From Gammaproteobacteria bacterium (GTDB lineage Bacteria; Pseudomonadota; Gammaproteobacteria; Ga0077536), in assembly GCA_020845935.1 (NCBI GenBank), contig JADLEV010000066.1, positions 1 to 54,952 on the forward strand: 54,952 nt of DNA, read 5' to 3'. Numbering within the stretch: position 1 is the stretch's first letter; every line of letters starts with the position of its first letter. The notes under the pieces were generated by a model, which was given only the letters and a program-made list of their open reading frames with translations, searched no databases and was not told where the DNA came from. The translations under genes were made by a program, and so were the position numbers. Positions 54,852 through 54,952 of the stretch are shown here, one piece after another.

Positions 54852-54952
54852 TCAGTGATGGTCGCCTGCATCGTCGTCGCGCGCGGTCAGAATCTGGTAC
54901 TGGTCCGGCGTCAACTCCGGCAGGCGATCGAGAAACGCCACCATGTTCCAGA
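54852..54952 (-). CDS. Probable c-type cytochrome, C-terminal end only
   Basis: The frame runs in from the window edge and ends at a TGA at 54852. The visible 32 residues, WNMVAFLDRLPELTPDQYQI then LTARDDDAGDHH, resemble the last helix of small class I cytochromes c (x-x-MVAFL-x-x-LP-x-L-x-P-x-x-Y) that often accompany copper and redox genes. The haem motif is outside the window. It stops 20 bases before copA on the same strand, so it is probably co-transcribed. Confidence 0.4.
   Translation of the reverse strand, partial: WNMVAFLDRLPELTPDQYQILTARDDDAGDHH

Noticed and set aside
1-54952. tRNA, rRNA, CRISPR arrays, prophage or complete insertion sequences
   Set aside because: No cloverleaf-like segment, regularly spaced repeats, integrase or transposase was recognised on reading both strands.

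Overview
The window is about 55 kb of high-GC, densely coding chromosomal DNA. No tRNA, rRNA, CRISPR array, integrase or complete insertion sequence was seen. Gene content points to a gammaproteobacterium of the Xanthomonadales/Nevskiales type. The evidence is a type II secretion operon in the Xanthomonas order (E-F-G-H-I-J-K-L-M-N-D), a YfhM-like macroglobulin with PbpC, MutS/HtpG/PrmB/AroC proteins of proteobacterial type, hopanoid genes, a PEP-CTERM protein and LigAB-type ring cleavage. This assignment is inferred from content and order, not from a phylogeny.

Layout, left to right. (1) 1-4243, plus strand: a 2-aminoethylphosphonate set. It holds the 3' end of a nucleotidyltransferase, PEP phosphomutase fused to a second nucleotidyltransferase domain, phosphonopyruvate decarboxylase and AEP transaminase, all with overlapping stop/start codons. 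(2) 4185-9932: dxs on the minus strand, then a divergent hopanoid operon hpnH-hpnB-hpnM-mlaA ending in a hairpin. (3) 9958-10809: a PEP-CTERM lectin-like protein, followed by an AT-rich non-coding stretch. (4) 11312-15215, minus strand: aroC, prmB and htpG, with a near-perfect heat-shock (sigma-32) promoter before htpG. (5) 15436-18393, plus strand: mutS and the 7Fe ferredoxin fdxA. (6) 18981-27728, plus strand: alpha-2-macroglobulin, pbpC, and an unusual J-domain/zinc-ribbon/PilZ protein. (7) 27732-40377, minus strand: an SGNH hydrolase and the eleven-gene type II secretion operon, with a small secreted protein of unknown function as its last gene. A paralogue of that small protein lies just upstream of the operon, beyond a glutaredoxin remnant. 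(8) 41606-43780, plus strand: an eight-haem cytochrome c with TPR repeats. (9) 43785-46218, minus strand: a small DUF6494-like protein, pterin dehydratase, LigB/LigA and a SnoaL-like protein. (10) 46335-end, minus strand: a copper/silver export locus with CusA, a CusB-CusF fusion, CusC, a P1B-type ATPase interrupted by an in-frame TAG, and the end of a probable c-type cytochrome.

Together, regions 1-2 supply unusual membrane lipids (phosphonate head groups, C35 hopanoids and their trafficking). Dxs feeds the isoprenoid precursors for the hopanoids. Regions 6-8 concern the envelope: peptidoglycan repair, protease trapping, protein secretion and periplasmic electron transfer. Region 10 is a metal-export island.

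The observations that look least described are: (a) the J-domain protein that also carries both halves of a PilZ cyclic-di-GMP motif; (b) the pair of small secreted paralogues flanking the type II secretion operon; (c) the phosphomutase-nucleotidyltransferase fusion with an altered nucleotide loop beside a second, separate nucleotidyltransferase; (d) the single amber codon splitting the copper ATPase.
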